Assembly: GCA_023139025.1 (NCBI GenBank)
Contig: JAGLOH010000122.1
Span: 1 to 6,671 of the forward strand
Direction: 5' to 3'
From: Candidatus Heimdallarchaeota archaeon
Lineage (GTDB): Archaea > Asgardarchaeota > Heimdallarchaeia > Heimdallarchaeales > Heimdallarchaeaceae
Length of the DNA stretch: 6,671 nucleotides
Within the stretch, counting starts at the first letter, position 1. Each line of letters opens with the position of its first letter. Below the pieces are notes generated by a model. That model saw only the letters and a program-made list of their open reading frames with translations. It did no database searches and was not told the DNA's origin. Below are positions 6,272 to 6,671 of this stretch, piece by piece. The position numbers and the translations under genes were made by a program.

Positions 6272-6283
6272 CAGTCTAGACTG
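6272..6283 (+). repeat. 12-base perfect palindrome upstream of rpoL
   Basis: CAGTCTAGACTG is perfectly self-complementary. It begins four bases after the stop of the DUF2067-like gene and ends five bases before GATATTTAAATC (6289-6300), a TATA-like element. It could be a protein-binding site or a short hairpin; a 12-base palindrome is expected once or twice by chance in a window this size, so position is the only reason to note it. Confidence 0.35.
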
Positions 6284-6330
6284 GTAAGATATTTAAATCA
6301 AGTATTAAAACAAACATCAGAGGCAATGAA

Positions 6331-6615
6331 ATGCTGATTAATATTCTAAAAAAAGACAAGGGTTACATAAAATTTAACATCAAAGCTACAGACCCCCACA
6401 CATTATTTAATATCTTACGTGAAGAGCTACTAATAGATACAGAGGTAGATTTTGCTGGGTACTGGCGCGATGAATCTTTCTATGAATCAGTCATTTTTCA
6501 AGTAAGAATGAAGAAGAAAACTGCCGATCCACTTGTTTCTATAAATTCTGCATTAGACAGATTGGAAAAACAATCGAAGGAATTTATAGAGTTATGCAAA
6601 GCAAAAATTGAGTAA
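6331..6615 (+). CDS. rpoL: DNA-directed RNA polymerase subunit L (Rpo11, Rpb11-like)
   Basis: Subunit L pairs with subunit D (Rpo3) to form the alpha-like assembly platform of archaeal RNA polymerase, equivalent to Rpb3-Rpb11 in eukaryotes. The 94 residues match the family in length and in its core: DPHTLFNILREELL (21-34), the long helix motif, then EVDFAGYW (38-45), a strand region, ADPLVSINSALDRLEK (65-80) and a charged C-terminal helix. Canonical family members read HTLxNLLRExLL and a DP before the last helix, both seen here. GAGG at 6320-6323 is a good ribosome site, seven bases before the ATG; an out-of-frame ATG at 6326 lies within that spacer. The 62-base gap before the gene contains a 12-base palindrome and a TATA-like element, so an internal promoter is possible in addition to read-through from csl4. 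Confidence 0.94.
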   Translation: MLINILKKDKGYIKFNIKATDPHTLFNILREELLIDTEVDFAGYWRDESFYESVIFQVRMKKKTADPLVSINSALDRLEKQSKEFIELCKAKIE

Positions 6616-6621
6616 GGAGGT
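6616..6621 (+). promoter_or_regulatory. Shine-Dalgarno GGAGGT for the gene after rpoL
   Basis: GGAGGT begins immediately after the rpoL TAA and lies six bases before the TTG at 6628. It is the strongest ribosome site in the window and is the main evidence for the partial downstream gene. Confidence 0.65.
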
Positions 6622-6627
6622 AGTCTT

Positions 6628-6671
6628 TTGGGCTCACCCTTGGAATTTACTCCAGATTTAAATGAACTTCT
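6628..6671 (+). CDS. start of an unidentified gene downstream of rpoL (3' end outside window)
   Basis: Only the first 14 codons are visible, reading MGSPLEFTPDLNEL from a TTG start. Support is contextual: a perfect GGAGGT lies at 6616-6621 with a six-base spacer to the TTG, it directly follows the rpoL stop, and the other two forward frames meet stops before the window ends. It is very likely the next gene of the csl4-rpoL operon. The visible residues are too few to name a family. Confidence 0.6.
   Translation, partial: MGSPLEFTPDLNEL

Noticed and set aside
1..6671. Defence island, CRISPR array, toxin-antitoxin pair or mobile element
   Set aside because: The PIN domain belongs to a large PIN-ATPase-KH protein, not a VapC toxin with an antitoxin partner; no direct-repeat arrays, transposase or integrase motifs are present.

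Overview
This is an AT-rich archaeal chromosomal segment made up mostly of single-copy housekeeping genes. The archaeal assignment rests on the gene families: a tRNA-intron endonuclease EndA, a PIN-ATPase-KH protein of the PINA type, A/V-type ATP synthase subunit D, the exosome protein Csl4, RNA polymerase subunit L (Rpo11) and a probable DUF2067 protein. The control signals agree: BRE/TATA-like promoters, GGTGAT or GGAGGT Shine-Dalgarno sites and TTG starts. The exact lineage (TACK, Asgard or other) cannot be fixed from this window.

Layout, left to right. (1) Positions 1-2164, + strand: the 3' part of endA, then nine bases later the 603-residue PIN/VirB11-like ATPase/KH protein; the two look like one operon. 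(2) Positions 2166-4782, - strand: three genes, in transcription order atpD, a 303-residue membrane-anchored coiled-coil/proline-rich protein, and rpiA. The gaps of about 160-180 bp each hold a plausible promoter, so these are probably three separate units. rpiA converges on the PIN-ATPase gene with a single base between the stop codons. (3) Positions 4783-4943: a divergent promoter region between atpD and csl4. (4) Positions 4944-6671, + strand: csl4, a probable DUF2067 gene, rpoL, and the start of a further gene with a perfect GGAGGT ribosome site and a TTG start. This is a compact RNA-synthesis/RNA-decay operon.

Functionally the window joins tRNA splicing, a nucleic-acid ATPase, the RNA exosome and RNA polymerase with pentose phosphate metabolism (RpiA) and the rotor shaft of the ATP synthase (AtpD). 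AtpD stands apart from any other ATP synthase gene visible here.

I see no mobile element, CRISPR array, tRNA or rRNA, and no clear sign of horizontal transfer. The least explained items are the proline-rich membrane protein (40 prolines in about 107 residues, followed by an amphipathic C-terminal helix) and the DUF2067-like protein between the exosome and polymerase genes. Nothing here proves a new multi-gene system.
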